A DNA stretch of 64,000 nucleotides from CAVQNQ01 sp963714205 (GCA_963714205.1 CAVQNQ010000001.1:124001-188000); one strand, 5' to 3'. Counted from the first letter of the stretch, positions 31,306-38,469 are shown. Numbers and translations: made by a program. The notes: a model not told the origin generated them from the sequence alone.

Positions 31306-31854
31306 TTACCGCTTTCTTCTTTCCACGTAACGCCGGAACTTGGTCCGCGCGTTGGCTATGTGCGATCTCACGGTAGCTTTGGAACAACTCAGCCGTTTGG
31401 CAACCTCTTCGGCGGGTAGGCCCTCGACATCCCGCAGCATGAGGGCGGCGCGTTCCCGCGGGCTCAGCAGGCGCAACCCGTCCGCCAGATAATTGCGTTC
31501 CTCGGAGCGCAGCAGAAGCTGCTCCGGGCTTTCACTCTGGCTCTGAGGGGCCTCGTCAATTTCGCAAAACGACGCGCGGCCGCTGCGCCGGAGGAAGTCG
31601 ATCGCCGTATTCGTGGCAATTCTCGACAGCCAGTGGGCGGCTTTCTGTTCGTCCTTAAGCTGTTCCTGGTGCTGGAGCGCCTTGATGAAGGCCTCCTGGG
31701 TAAGGTCCTGGGCATCCGCGACGTTCCCGACAATGCGGTAGATCTGGATGAAGATACGCCGCAAATGTTCGGAAACAAAGCGGTTCTGCCTGTCCGCGAG
31801 TTCCAGGCCAGGCTCGATCACTTCACTCATCGGCTTGTAAACGGCCGTTTCCAC
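31306..31854 (-). CDS. ECF-type RNA polymerase sigma factor
   Basis: 182 residues, the length of group 4 sigma factors, with region 2 (RIFIQIYRIVGNVADAQDLT, QEAFIKALQHQEQL, WLSRIATNTAIDFLR) and region 4 (LSPRERAALMLRDVEGLPAE with a helix-turn-helix at LSCSKATVRSHIANAR). A GTG at 31854 is used as start; ATG 31830 (MSEVIEPG) is possible. It is followed immediately by its presumed anti-sigma factor. ECF systems often regulate their own promoter, but no confident promoter can be picked out here. Confidence 0.87.
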   Translation of the reverse strand: METAVYKPMSEVIEPGLELADRQNRFVSEHLRRIFIQIYRIVGNVADAQDLTQEAFIKALQHQEQLKDEQKAAHWLSRIATNTAIDFLRRSGRASFCEIDEAPQSQSESPEQLLLRSEERNYLADGLRLLSPRERAALMLRDVEGLPAEEVAKRLSCSKATVRSHIANARTKFRRYVERRKR

Positions 31855-31978
31855 AGGTTCCTAAAAGCGATGACGCCGGAACCCGTCAAACGTGGAATCT
31901 AAAGCGGCCGATCCGCTAGGGTTATTGTACCAGCGGGGTAAAGCCGCACACTGCCGAACGAGGCCCGGGCGCACGCGG

Positions 31979-32995
31979 CTACGCCAGATCGTTGCGGAGC
32001 ACCACGCGGTAGCGGGCCTTTCCCGCGGCGAGGTGGCCCAGAGCCTCGTTGGCCTGGCTCGCGGGAAATTCCTCCGTGATGGCCGCGATCCCGTGCCGGG
32101 CGCAGAAATCCAGCATGGCCATGACCGTGGCCGGGGCGCCGGAGGGCGACCCGCCCACCGATCGCTGCCCGGCGATCAGGGGAAAGGCGGGCAACTCGAC
32201 CGGTTTGGGCGGCACTCCCACAATGTGCAGGCGGCCTTTGGGCGCCAGGGCGTTCAGGTAGGCCGACCAATCGAGATCCGCATCCACCGTCGAGAGGATG
32301 AAATCGAAGCTTCCAGCCACGCGCGCCAGTTCCGCGGCGGAATGCGTGTCCACCACCTCGTGCGCTCCCAGTCTGCGGGCCTCGTCCGCCTTGGACGCCG
32401 AAGACGAAAAGGCGGTCACGTGGCATCCCCATTTGTTGAAAAATTGCAGCGCCAGGTGCCCCAGCCCGCCGATTCCGATCACGCCCACCCGCTGGGTGGG
32501 CAGCACGCCGGTTTGGAGCAGCGGATTGAAGACCGTGATTCCCCCGCACAGCAGCGGCCCGGCTTTGGCTCGATCCAGACCGTCCGGAATGGGCGTCGCC
32601 CAGACCCAATGACAGCGCACGCGCGTGGCAAAGGCGCCGGAACGCCCCACGATAGTCTGTTCGAGCGATTCGCACAGGTTGTGGTTGCCGGTGAGACACG
32701 GGCGGCAATGCAGGCAGCTCCCGGCGTTCCAGCCGAGTCCCACGGTCTGGCCCACGCGCACGGTGGGCACCTCGCGGCCCACCGCCGCCACCCTGCCGAT
32801 GACCTCGTGCCCGGGCACAAAGGGGTACCGGGTGATCTGCCATTCGTTGTTCAGCATGGCAAGATCGGAATGGCAGATGCCGCAGTATTGTACTTCGATC
32901 TCCACCTGGGCGTCGCCGACCGGTCCGGGATCGTATGAGAATGGCTCCAGCTTTCCGCGCGGCTCGCGCGCGGCCAGTGCATGAATCTCAGCCAT
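31979..32995 (-). CDS. Zinc-dependent alcohol dehydrogenase (cinnamyl-alcohol/YahK type)
   Basis: 338 residues from ATG 32995 (MAEIHALAAREPRGK), preferred to a longer frame starting at 33046. Catalytic zinc ligands lie in YCGICHSDLAML and VPGHEVIGRVAAVG; the structural zinc loop is NAGSCLHCRPCLTGNHNLCE; the NAD(P) site is GVIGIGGLGHLALQF. This subgroup (YahK/AdhC-like) reduces a broad range of aldehydes with NADPH. The gene is divergent from the M28 peptidase gene, and the 3.86-kb transposon lies 59 nt upstream of its start codon, so its original promoter region has been cut. Confidence 0.88.
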   Translation of the reverse strand: MAEIHALAAREPRGKLEPFSYDPGPVGDAQVEIEVQYCGICHSDLAMLNNEWQITRYPFVPGHEVIGRVAAVGREVPTVRVGQTVGLGWNAGSCLHCRPCLTGNHNLCESLEQTIVGRSGAFATRVRCHWVWATPIPDGLDRAKAGPLLCGGITVFNPLLQTGVLPTQRVGVIGIGGLGHLALQFFNKWGCHVTAFSSSASKADEARRLGAHEVVDTHSAAELARVAGSFDFILSTVDADLDWSAYLNALAPKGRLHIVGVPPKPVELPAFPLIAGQRSVGGSPSGAPATVMAMLDFCARHGIAAITEEFPASQANEALGHLAAGKARYRVVLRNDLA

Positions 32996-33046
32996 GTATG
33001 CTCTCAATCTCCTTTTGGCAATGGTGGCATACGAGGTTGGAGCCAA

Positions 33047-33054
33047 CTGTCTCC
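33047..33054. repeat. Left target-site duplication of the transposon
   Basis: CTGTCTCC directly abuts the left terminal repeat and is repeated exactly at 36913-36920 just outside the right terminal repeat, as expected from an 8-bp staggered cut at insertion. Confidence 0.9.
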
Positions 33055-33079
33055 GGTAGTGTCCGAAACTGCGTTGCCG
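33055..33079 (+). repeat. Left terminal inverted repeat
   Basis: 25 bp beginning GGTAGTGTCCGAA and ending GCGTTGCCG. It pairs with 36888-36912 with one mismatch at position 14 (A on the left, T on the right read outward-in). Confidence 0.92.
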
Positions 33080-33193
33080 GCCGCAGTCTGCAGGTCTAGC
33101 GGCTGTCAGCGATTGGAGCCGCCTTCAAATTGATCCCTCTTTTCTGAAAAATGTCATCGGTTCCGTAGTAGCCTCGGACTGAGGGAAGAGAAA

Positions 33194-33481
33194 ATGAGCC
33201 AGGACGACCCACAAGACAATCAGAAGATTGGTCGGCTCGTTCGTGAACAAGCCGCCGTAAAGCAGCAATTCTATGCTGTGCGGGAACGTCTGGATGCAAG
33301 TTCCAAATTCCTGATGAGCCTCGGGAGCCTAATCGCTGAGGATCGCCTGAAGGCGCTGCGTTTGATCCATACTTCCGCAGCCTTGGACATGGTTCAGATA
33401 GCAGCACAGCTTTCAGAGTGCATGGATCTCGACGTACGGCTGAACGAGATCCAGCACGAATTACGAAACCTTGGGGTGTGA
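33194..33481 (+). CDS. Transposon passenger: 95-residue helical protein of unknown function
   Basis: 95 residues, mostly predicted helix and rich in K, R, E, L and A (KIGRLVREQAAVKQQFYAVR). It has no recognised domain. A purine-rich GGGAAGAGAAA precedes the ATG. The next gene starts on the last base of its TGA stop (TGATG), so the two are coupled. The neighbour is similar in size and composition, and both have segments of the form 'RL-x-EIQHEL' and 'LAELEKQ' near the end, so they could be a related pair. Confidence 0.6.
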   Translation: MSQDDPQDNQKIGRLVREQAAVKQQFYAVRERLDASSKFLMSLGSLIAEDRLKALRLIHTSAALDMVQIAAQLSECMDLDVRLNEIQHELRNLGV

Positions 33482-33789
33482 TGGACACCATGAGTAACGA
33501 AGATCAAATCGCGGCAATTGGGCGCATCGCCATCGACTTGGCGGAAGCGAAGAAGCAGCGCGCCCTATTGGTAAACGCGTTGGAGTCAATCTCCACGGAG
33601 CTCAGTGAACTAGCGAATTCGCTGAGGGGGGACGCTCCAGAAGCATGGAAGCGGAGCGCGGATCTGTTGAATTATCTGATTGCGAAGAAGGACCTCGGCT
33701 ACATCAAGGATCTTGTGCTAGAGCGCATGGACCTCGCCGTTAAACTGGCCGAACTAGAAAAGCAGGCGCGTGATGTTGGAATCGCCTAA
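33481..33789 (+). CDS. Transposon passenger: 102-residue helical protein of unknown function
   Basis: 102 residues starting at an ATG that overlaps the preceding stop. Predicted all-helical with coiled-coil tendency (IAIDLAEAKKQRALLVNALE; RMDLAVKLAELEKQARDVG). No known motif. Together with 33194-33481 it forms the only plus-strand unit in the transposon, convergent with the minus-strand genes, and could be a two-component passenger module. Confidence 0.6.
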   Translation: MDTMSNEDQIAAIGRIAIDLAEAKKQRALLVNALESISTELSELANSLRGDAPEAWKRSADLLNYLIAKKDLGYIKDLVLERMDLAVKLAELEKQARDVGIA

Positions 33790-33815
33790 CGCCAAGGAAT
33801 CTTCGGCGGTCCCGG

Positions 33816-33962
33816 CTAATGCAGCAGCAGCCAGATGCAGACGACGCCAACAGCAAGTGCGGCCCATGCCGCTGCGCGGCTTCTGGATCGCTCGCCATAC
33901 AGAAAAGCGAGTAGCGCGAGTATAATTGCGCTGGCCCCGATTTCGCGAATGAAAGGTGCCAT
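33816..33962 (-). CDS. Transposon passenger: 48-residue membrane miniprotein
   Basis: A short frame of 48 residues starting MAPFIREIGASAIILALLAF and ending in AWAALAVGVVCIWLLLH. Two hydrophobic helices are separated by a basic turn (GERSRSRAA). It lies 28 nt downstream of the 81-residue gene on the same strand. The size and topology resemble small toxin-like or regulatory membrane peptides, but this is only a resemblance. Confidence 0.45.
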   Translation of the reverse strand: MAPFIREIGASAIILALLAFLYGERSRSRAAAWAALAVGVVCIWLLLH

Positions 33963-33990
33963 AAGATGACCGTCGAATTAAATGACGCTG

Positions 33991-34236
33991 CTATTGCACG
34001 GTTCCTTCAAAGTTTCGTAGTAGCGCTTCGATATCTAGAGTCGGTTGTCCGTAGTCCTGAGATGCTTGCTGCATCTGGGGAGTTGCCTTCAGGCATTTCA
34101 CAAGATGTTCAACGCGCTCCCGCGTCAGAAGGTTGTTCTGCTCAAGAGCAAGCTGAACGGCGGCCAGACGGACAGACATGTCCAAAAAAGTCGCCATAGC
34201 AGCTTTTAATGATCGGGTAGCTTCGTCTTCAGGCAT
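33991..34236 (-). CDS. Transposon passenger: 81-residue protein overlapping the transposase end
   Basis: 81 residues (MPEDEATRSLKAAMATFLDM ... DIEALLRNFEGTVQ), predicted helical, no known domain. Its ATG lies 8 nt inside the transposase stop region, so it could be translated by coupling to the transposase. It is preferred over the opposite-strand frame at 33966-34199 because of this coupling and the following same-strand gene. Its role in transposition or as cargo is unknown. Confidence 0.5.
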   Translation of the reverse strand: MPEDEATRSLKAAMATFLDMSVRLAAVQLALEQNNLLTRERVEHLVKCLKATPQMQQASQDYGQPTLDIEALLRNFEGTVQ

Positions 34237-35173
34237 TCAGCAGTTCTCCTAAATCCCAAGCATGGTCTGTGATGCCGGATTCCATAGCTGGCGTCACGCG
34301 CGAGGCCTGGTGTATACGGCAGAAATTATACCAAGCGAAATGCAGGCAATAGGCGGCCCAGAGATTCTCCCACTTCTTTGAAAACGCGTTGGTTAGGCGC
34401 GTTAGGCGGCGCATCTGCATTCGGATGGTGAGGTTCTGGCGCTCGACATGGCTGGTGCAGATCTCCGCGGGATCGGGATTCCCTATGACTGGGACTCGCT
34501 CCGTATGCGTGACATCGGGAGGACTGTACCGGCGCTGGCCCTCGGGATCGTTGACGTACACCTTGATGAGCTGGGCGAAGTCCACGCGGTCAGAAAGCGT
34601 GGTGGTAATCGCTGAGACATAGGGTTGGAAGCCGTCAGCCGTGAGTTGGAACCGTTGCGGAGCAGTCGCGGCGCGCAGGCCTTCAATGAAAATATCCGTG
34701 GTGGCCTGGTCGCGCCGACCGAGGGCGAAGTTCAGGACGAGTTTCGTCCGGCGTTCAATCGCCACGAAGCAATAGGCATCACCGATGGTCTTGTCGTTCT
34801 CTTCTCCCGGCAGCTTGTGCCCTTCCTTCTTGGTCACGTAGCCCCAAATTTCATCGCATTGAACGTCCCTCACCGGGATATTGACGATCAACCGGCCCAT
34901 GATCTTCTCGCACTTTTCGGCAGCCAGAACCAGTAGCCGTAGAACCGTGTCGCGGTGCAAGTCGGTCGCGCGTTCGACGGACCTGATTGAGCAGCCTTCC
35001 ACAAGTAGCCTGAGCGCCAGTAGAGCCTTGCTGGTTCGCGTAAGCGTGCCATCAAGCGGGGGATCGGTGAACTCAGTGAAGGTCTTACCGCATGACCGAC
35101 ATCGCCATCGGGGAAGCCCATTTCTATGCTTCCCGAATTTCTTGCAATCGTAACCGCAGGAGCGGCATTTCAT
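34229..35173 (-). CDS. IS1-type transposase
   Basis: 314 residues from ATG 35173, which has AAGG about 10 nt upstream. An N-terminal zinc ribbon with paired CxxC motifs (MKCRSCGYDCKKFGKHRNG, RWRCRSCGKTF), a helix-turn-helix (EGCSIRSVERATDLHRDTVL), then the DDE nuclease of the IS1 group: first D in VQCDEIWGYVTKKEGHK, second D in LTADGFQPYVSAI, and the E in TSHVERQNLTIRMQMRRLTR. These enzymes cut and join the element ends. The protein is full length and appears intact. It is encoded in the middle of the element, unlike simple IS where it fills it. Confidence 0.9.
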   Translation of the reverse strand: MKCRSCGYDCKKFGKHRNGLPRWRCRSCGKTFTEFTDPPLDGTLTRTSKALLALRLLVEGCSIRSVERATDLHRDTVLRLLVLAAEKCEKIMGRLIVNIPVRDVQCDEIWGYVTKKEGHKLPGEENDKTIGDAYCFVAIERRTKLVLNFALGRRDQATTDIFIEGLRAATAPQRFQLTADGFQPYVSAITTTLSDRVDFAQLIKVYVNDPEGQRRYSPPDVTHTERVPVIGNPDPAEICTSHVERQNLTIRMQMRRLTRLTNAFSKKWENLWAAYCLHFAWYNFCRIHQASRVTPAMESGITDHAWDLGELLNA

Positions 35174-35295
35174 TTCAGCCCTTGCCTTCTTCGGGCGAAA
35201 GAGCCAAAATAACAGTGGGTACCAACCCTGCCTTTGGCGCAAGCCCGAGGTCAAGCCCTGTTGATGGTTCCAGCCATCAGCGGGGCGAGTTCAGA
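35174..35295. other. Upstream region of the transposase gene
   Basis: A 122-bp gap between the transposase start and the tRNA-like element. It should hold the transposase promoter on the minus strand. I see no clear -10/-35 pair. Confidence 0.4.
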
Positions 35296-35365
35296 TGGTG
35301 GAGGTGGCGGGGATTGAACCCGCGCCGGATTGGTTTTAGAGGCCCCCGGCAAACCTTGCACCCCC
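35296..35365 (-). ncRNA. 70-nt tRNA-like element ending in CCA (tmRNA-like remnant or novel RNA)
   Basis: Read on the minus strand it starts GGGGGTG and ends CACCTCCACCA. These form a 7-bp acceptor stem with one G-U pair, followed by an encoded CCA. A perfect T-arm lies next to it: GCGGG, loop TTCAATC, CCCGC. The 34 nt between do not make a D arm and anticodon arm. They can form two crossing 5-bp stems (GGTTT with AAACC, GCCGG with CCGGC), a pseudoknot-like arrangement. A closed acceptor, a T-arm and no anticodon is the tRNA-like domain of tmRNA without its coding part. It could be a degenerate or minimal tmRNA piece captured by the transposon. Confidence 0.5.
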
Positions 35366-35379
35366 GGTTCTGAGAACGA

Positions 35380-35411
35380 AGAGAAGGCCAGCCTAACCGC
35401 TGGCCTTCTCT
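35380..35411. terminator. Perfect 13-bp hairpin at the end of the winged-helix gene
   Basis: AGAGAAGGCCAGC, a 6-nt loop and GCTGGCCTTCTCT. The stop codon of the minus-strand gene 35393-35950 lies in the loop. On the minus strand the stem is followed by TTCGTTCTC, so it is a plausible but T-poor terminator separating that gene from the tRNA-like element. Confidence 0.6.
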
Positions 35412-35950
35412 GTTTGGGGCGTGGTGGCCCTCGGATCAGTGTCTACAACATCATCAGGTTCCTTACTGCAGGCGTATTTGCTGCTCCCGTGGGGGCCGGC
35501 CTGCTTTATCACGCTACATTTTCCGTCCGTTGCCAAGCGGCGTAGTGTAACCTCGACGGAGCTGGTAGGGTCTTGGGCCTTGAACTCGTACCCGCCGATG
35601 GTCACGAAGTATTCAACCTGGACCTTGTCCATCGGTTCCGCGTAATCCCGTAGGACCTTCAAACACGCTTGGGTAAGAGGCATATTTGCAAAAGGCTTGT
35701 TTTCGAAATACTCGGCTTCGTGGTTCTCCCAAGGAACCGGCATCTCGATACCGCCCGCATCGATGATCCGTAACGCCGCATCAATCGAGCGCGTCTCGGC
35801 ATCGATCATGAGGCGCTGGCGCCGCAGTTCTTCCTTCCGGTCTAGTAGTTTCTTTAGCGACGCTTCCACGGCTTTCCCTTGCTCCTCAGACAGTGTATGC
35901 GCTATGCCCATACAAGTCAAGGGGAAAGTTCCGCGCTTGATTCGTTTCAT
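35393..35950 (-). CDS. Transposon passenger: coiled-coil plus winged-helix-like protein
   Basis: 185 residues. AAGGAG lies 8-10 nt before the ATG. Residues about 20-60 look like a coiled coil (AVEASLKKLLDRKEELRRQR). Residues about 88-165 match a winged-helix pattern: LTQACLKVLRDYAEPMDKVQ, VTIGGYEFKAQDPTSSVEVT, LRRLATDGKCSVIKQ and a final SSKYAC. The hydrophobic spacing suggests DNA or protein binding. It is 29 nt downstream of the HEPN gene on the same strand, so they probably form an operon, perhaps regulator plus effector. Not a named family to me. Confidence 0.62.
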   Translation of the reverse strand: MKRIKRGTFPLTCMGIAHTLSEEQGKAVEASLKKLLDRKEELRRQRLMIDAETRSIDAALRIIDAGGIEMPVPWENHEAEYFENKPFANMPLTQACLKVLRDYAEPMDKVQVEYFVTIGGYEFKAQDPTSSVEVTLRRLATDGKCSVIKQAGPHGSSKYACSKEPDDVVDTDPRATTPQTEKASG

Positions 35951-35979
35951 TGCGATTTTCTCCTTCTTGGGTTTTGCGG

Positions 35980-36852
35980 CTACTCAGGCATCGGCACTTC
36001 GGCCAGCCGGGTAGAAAGATGCTTCATGAACGATCCAACGTGATCTAGCACAGTGCGGGCTTGAGATTGTGTATAGGTATCCCTGCCGTGTGCCGTGTGG
36101 TTCCGTAGCGCCCGCTGAAAATGCCGGAATTCCAAGGCTGCGCCGTTGTAGAACGGCTCGACTTCCTTCCAGTCGGGAACGCCGTCCTTCTTCAGTGTCC
36201 CAATCCGTTGTTCGCAGGCCTGGAGGACCTGATGCCAGTTCGGATTAGTGATGGATACGCCAAGGGCAGAGGCGAGAGAAGCAAGCCCGAATTCCAAAAG
36301 GCGCATCAGGTGGAAGACGCAGGCCGTGTACCGCTCCAGCGCGTAGCAGGTCGCCGCCTCAGTCGCCTCTCCTTCGATGGACGGAAACCGCAACAACACC
36401 TCCAACCCTATCCAATTCGGCTCGCCGTAGTATGCTGCCTCAGTTGCTGGAATGTGGAGGAAGAGTTCGCCGCTGATCTCGTCGTGAATTCGGCTTTCGA
36501 TCTCCTGTACCGCCCGGTCTATCTCCCAAAACGGTAACCGGCGAATATCGGTATCGATCAGCCTCCGAATAGCGAGCGCTGAAGCCCTGAGCCCTAGCTT
36601 ATAGGCCGAGCAGAGTTCGGCCATTTGGCGGAGCGTGACGTTTAGATTCTGCGTGTATTCTTCGCTATGCGAGTCTTCGCCCACGACGCCAACGCGGAAA
36701 TTCGTAAGGCGGAAGTTCGGCAGCAACGCCATGAGGGCCTGGAAGTCTTGAGCGGCAAACGTCAGCATTTCATCAAGCGTACACAATTTGCCGTGCCTAG
36801 TTTGCTTCCATGGGGCTGCCGGCCTCTCTCGTTCAACGCGGGGCGGCATCAT
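35980..36852 (-). CDS. Transposon passenger: HEPN-domain protein (candidate RNase or defence effector)
   Basis: 290 residues. The last third has a helical block with R-N-H-T-A-H at about residues 250-255, fitting the R-x4-H (RNxxxH) catalytic signature of HEPN ribonucleases, inside FQRALRNHTAHGRDTYTQSQ. The preceding region (YTACVFHLMRLLEFGLASLA, NPNWHQVLQACEQRI) is all-helical, as expected for HEPN. The N-terminal 190 residues have no recognised motif. HEPN proteins often cut RNA in toxin-antitoxin, abortive-infection or CRISPR-linked systems. This gene starts 36 nt inside the right terminal repeat. Function is inferred from the motif only. Confidence 0.6.
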   Translation of the reverse strand: MMPPRVERERPAAPWKQTRHGKLCTLDEMLTFAAQDFQALMALLPNFRLTNFRVGVVGEDSHSEEYTQNLNVTLRQMAELCSAYKLGLRASALAIRRLIDTDIRRLPFWEIDRAVQEIESRIHDEISGELFLHIPATEAAYYGEPNWIGLEVLLRFPSIEGEATEAATCYALERYTACVFHLMRLLEFGLASLASALGVSITNPNWHQVLQACEQRIGTLKKDGVPDWKEVEPFYNGAALEFRHFQRALRNHTAHGRDTYTQSQARTVLDHVGSFMKHLSTRLAEVPMPE

Positions 36853-36887
36853 TGCGCGCCTCCGTCGAAGTTCGCCGGGGTTTCCGT

Positions 36888-36912
36888 CGGCAACGCAGAT
36901 TCGGACACTACC
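36888..36912 (-). repeat. Right terminal inverted repeat
   Basis: 25 bp; read from the outside inward it begins GGTAGTGTCCGAA and matches the left end at 24 of 25 positions. Confidence 0.92.
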
Positions 36913-36920
36913 CTGTCTCC
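36913..36920. repeat. Right target-site duplication
   Basis: CTGTCTCC, identical to 33047-33054 on the other side of the element. Confidence 0.9.
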
Positions 36921-36981
36921 ACCCGCACGCGCCGAAGCCGGTATGATGAAAATAATACGGCCGGCCGTTCCTTTTACTCAG

Positions 36982-38469
36982 ATGAGCTTCAAATCACCGC
37001 CAGGCGCTTGGATTTTGGCAATCTCGCTCTGCCTGTGGGCGCAGACCGCGCCCACGCCGCAGCAGGTGGCCGCGCGCCTCACGCCCAACGACCTCAAAGC
37101 GGATGTCTCCTTTCTGGCCTCGGACGCGCTCGAGGGGCGCGCTACGCCCTCGCCCGGTTTAGATATTGCCGCCGAATACGTGGCTGCCCAGTTCCGCCGC
37201 GCCGGCCTGGAACCGGCCGGGGACGATGGCTACTTCCAGACCGCCCCATACGTTTCCGTGCGGCCGAATCTCGCGGATCTCGAACTGACCCTGGAGACCC
37301 GGGCCGGGGCGATCAAGCCGGCGGCATCCGCCATTGGCATCCTGGAACCCGCCGCCGTGGATCTCAGCCATGCGCCCGCCTTCAAAGCGTCGCTGCACGA
37401 TTCCGCGGCTTTGAGCGCGCTCACCCCGGAGCAGGTGCGCGGCAAGGTTCTGATTCTGGACGCCGATGCGGAAGCGGGGATGGGACGCCTTTCCGCGTTG
37501 TCGGCGCGCCTGCAACCCGCCCTGGTGATTCTGGAACGCTCCGGGCGGATGCGGGAGGGCGCCGATGCGCGGCTCCGGGAGGCCTCCGCGCCCGCTTCCG
37601 TGCCGGTCCTGGCGGTCGCGGACGAGGGCTTTCGTAAGGCCGTCGCCGGCAAGCCTGGCCCGCTCGAAGCCACGGTTTCGGCGCACATAGCGGCCCCCGC
37701 GACCGCGCCGGTGAAATTGCGCAACGTGATTGGCGTGTTGCGCGGCGCGGATGCGGATCTCGCCGGCACCTTCGTCTTCTTGACCGCTCACTACGATCAC
37801 CTGGGCGTGCGGGGAAGCGGTCCGGGAGACCACATCTATAACGGCGCCAACGACGATGCCAGCGGCACCGCCTCGGTAATCGAAATCGCCAATACTTTGG
37901 CCGCTCTCCCGACGCGTCCCAAACGCAGCATCGTCTTCATGGCCCTGTTCGGCGAGGAGCTAGGCCTGGTCGGCTCCCGTTACTACGTCCGGCACCCCGT
38001 GTTTCCGCTCTCCCGGACGGTGGCCGACCTGAACCTGGAGCAGATGGGCCGCACCGACGACGCCACCGGCCCGCGCGTCGGCCTGGTGAACGTGACCGGC
38101 TACGATTTCACTTCCATCACCGGTGTGCTGAAGCAAGCCGGCCAGGAGACCGGCGTTCGCGTGGTCAAGGATGAGGAGGCCAGCGATCCTTTCTACGCGC
38201 GCAGCGATAACCAGGCCTTCGCCGACGCCGGGGTTCCCGCGCACACCCTGTCGGTGGGCTACGTCTACCCCGATTACCACCAGCCCGGCGACGAGTGGCC
38301 CAAGCTCGATTACCGCAACATGGCCCGCGTGGACCGCGCCATCGCCCTAGCCGTCTTCAGAATCGCGGACAATGCCGAGGCGCCGCGATGGAATACCGCC
38401 AACCCGAAAACGGAGCGCTACGTTCACGCGCGGGAGAACTCGGGCGCGCCCGGCGCGGGTTCGCCGTGA
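36982..38469 (+). CDS. M28 family metallopeptidase (exported aminopeptidase-like)
   Basis: 495 residues from ATG 36982, chosen because MSFKSPPGAWILAISLCLWA gives a clean signal peptide; ATGs at 36943/36946 would add 12-13 residues. A PA-like insert (about residues 100-220) precedes the peptidase core, with zinc ligands in FLTAHYDHLGV, YNGANDDASGTASVIE, MALFGEELGLVGSRYY and DLNLEQMGRTDD, and a late YPDYHQPGDEWPKLDY. This is the M28 zinc aminopeptidase pattern, expected in the periplasm or outside. The frame runs back into the transposon, which lies only 70 nt upstream of the start, so its promoter may now be in or near the element. Confidence 0.88.
   Translation: MSFKSPPGAWILAISLCLWAQTAPTPQQVAARLTPNDLKADVSFLASDALEGRATPSPGLDIAAEYVAAQFRRAGLEPAGDDGYFQTAPYVSVRPNLADLELTLETRAGAIKPAASAIGILEPAAVDLSHAPAFKASLHDSAALSALTPEQVRGKVLILDADAEAGMGRLSALSARLQPALVILERSGRMREGADARLREASAPASVPVLAVADEGFRKAVAGKPGPLEATVSAHIAAPATAPVKLRNVIGVLRGADADLAGTFVFLTAHYDHLGVRGSGPGDHIYNGANDDASGTASVIEIANTLAALPTRPKRSIVFMALFGEELGLVGSRYYVRHPVFPLSRTVADLNLEQMGRTDDATGPRVGLVNVTGYDFTSITGVLKQAGQETGVRVVKDEEASDPFYARSDNQAFADAGVPAHTLSVGYVYPDYHQPGDEWPKLDYRNMARVDRAIALAVFRIADNAEAPRWNTANPKTERYVHARENSGAPGAGSP

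Larger units (their letters stand above)
33055..36912. mobile_element. 3,858-bp transposon with IS1-type transposase and passenger genes
   Basis: The two ends are 25-bp inverted repeats starting GGTAGTGTCCGAA, with 24 of 25 bases identical, and an exact 8-bp direct repeat CTGTCTCC flanks the element. Inside are one full-length transposase (34229-35173), six other genes and a tRNA-like element. The intact ends, target duplication and transposase indicate a fairly recent and possibly still active insertion. IS1-group elements start with GGT and make 8-9 bp duplications, which fits. An IS carrying passenger genes of this kind is called a transporter IS. It splits the former short intergenic region between the alcohol dehydrogenase and the M28 peptidase genes. 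Confidence 0.9.

Noticed and set aside
33966..34199. A plus-strand frame of 77 codons in the transposon
   Set aside because: The overlapping minus-strand frame at 33991-34236 is coupled to the transposase and followed by another minus-strand gene, so it is preferred.
34200..35295. A separate nested IS around the transposase
   Set aside because: No inverted repeats immediately flank the transposase; the only good pair is at 33055 and 36912.
35296..35365. Canonical tRNA
   Set aside because: Only 70 nt with CCA; no D arm or anticodon arm can be drawn.
35092..35373. A plus-strand frame giving WWRWRGLNPRR-like protein
   Set aside because: It reads antisense through the tRNA-like element; such LNPR proteins are common artefacts of tRNA/tmRNA 3' ends.
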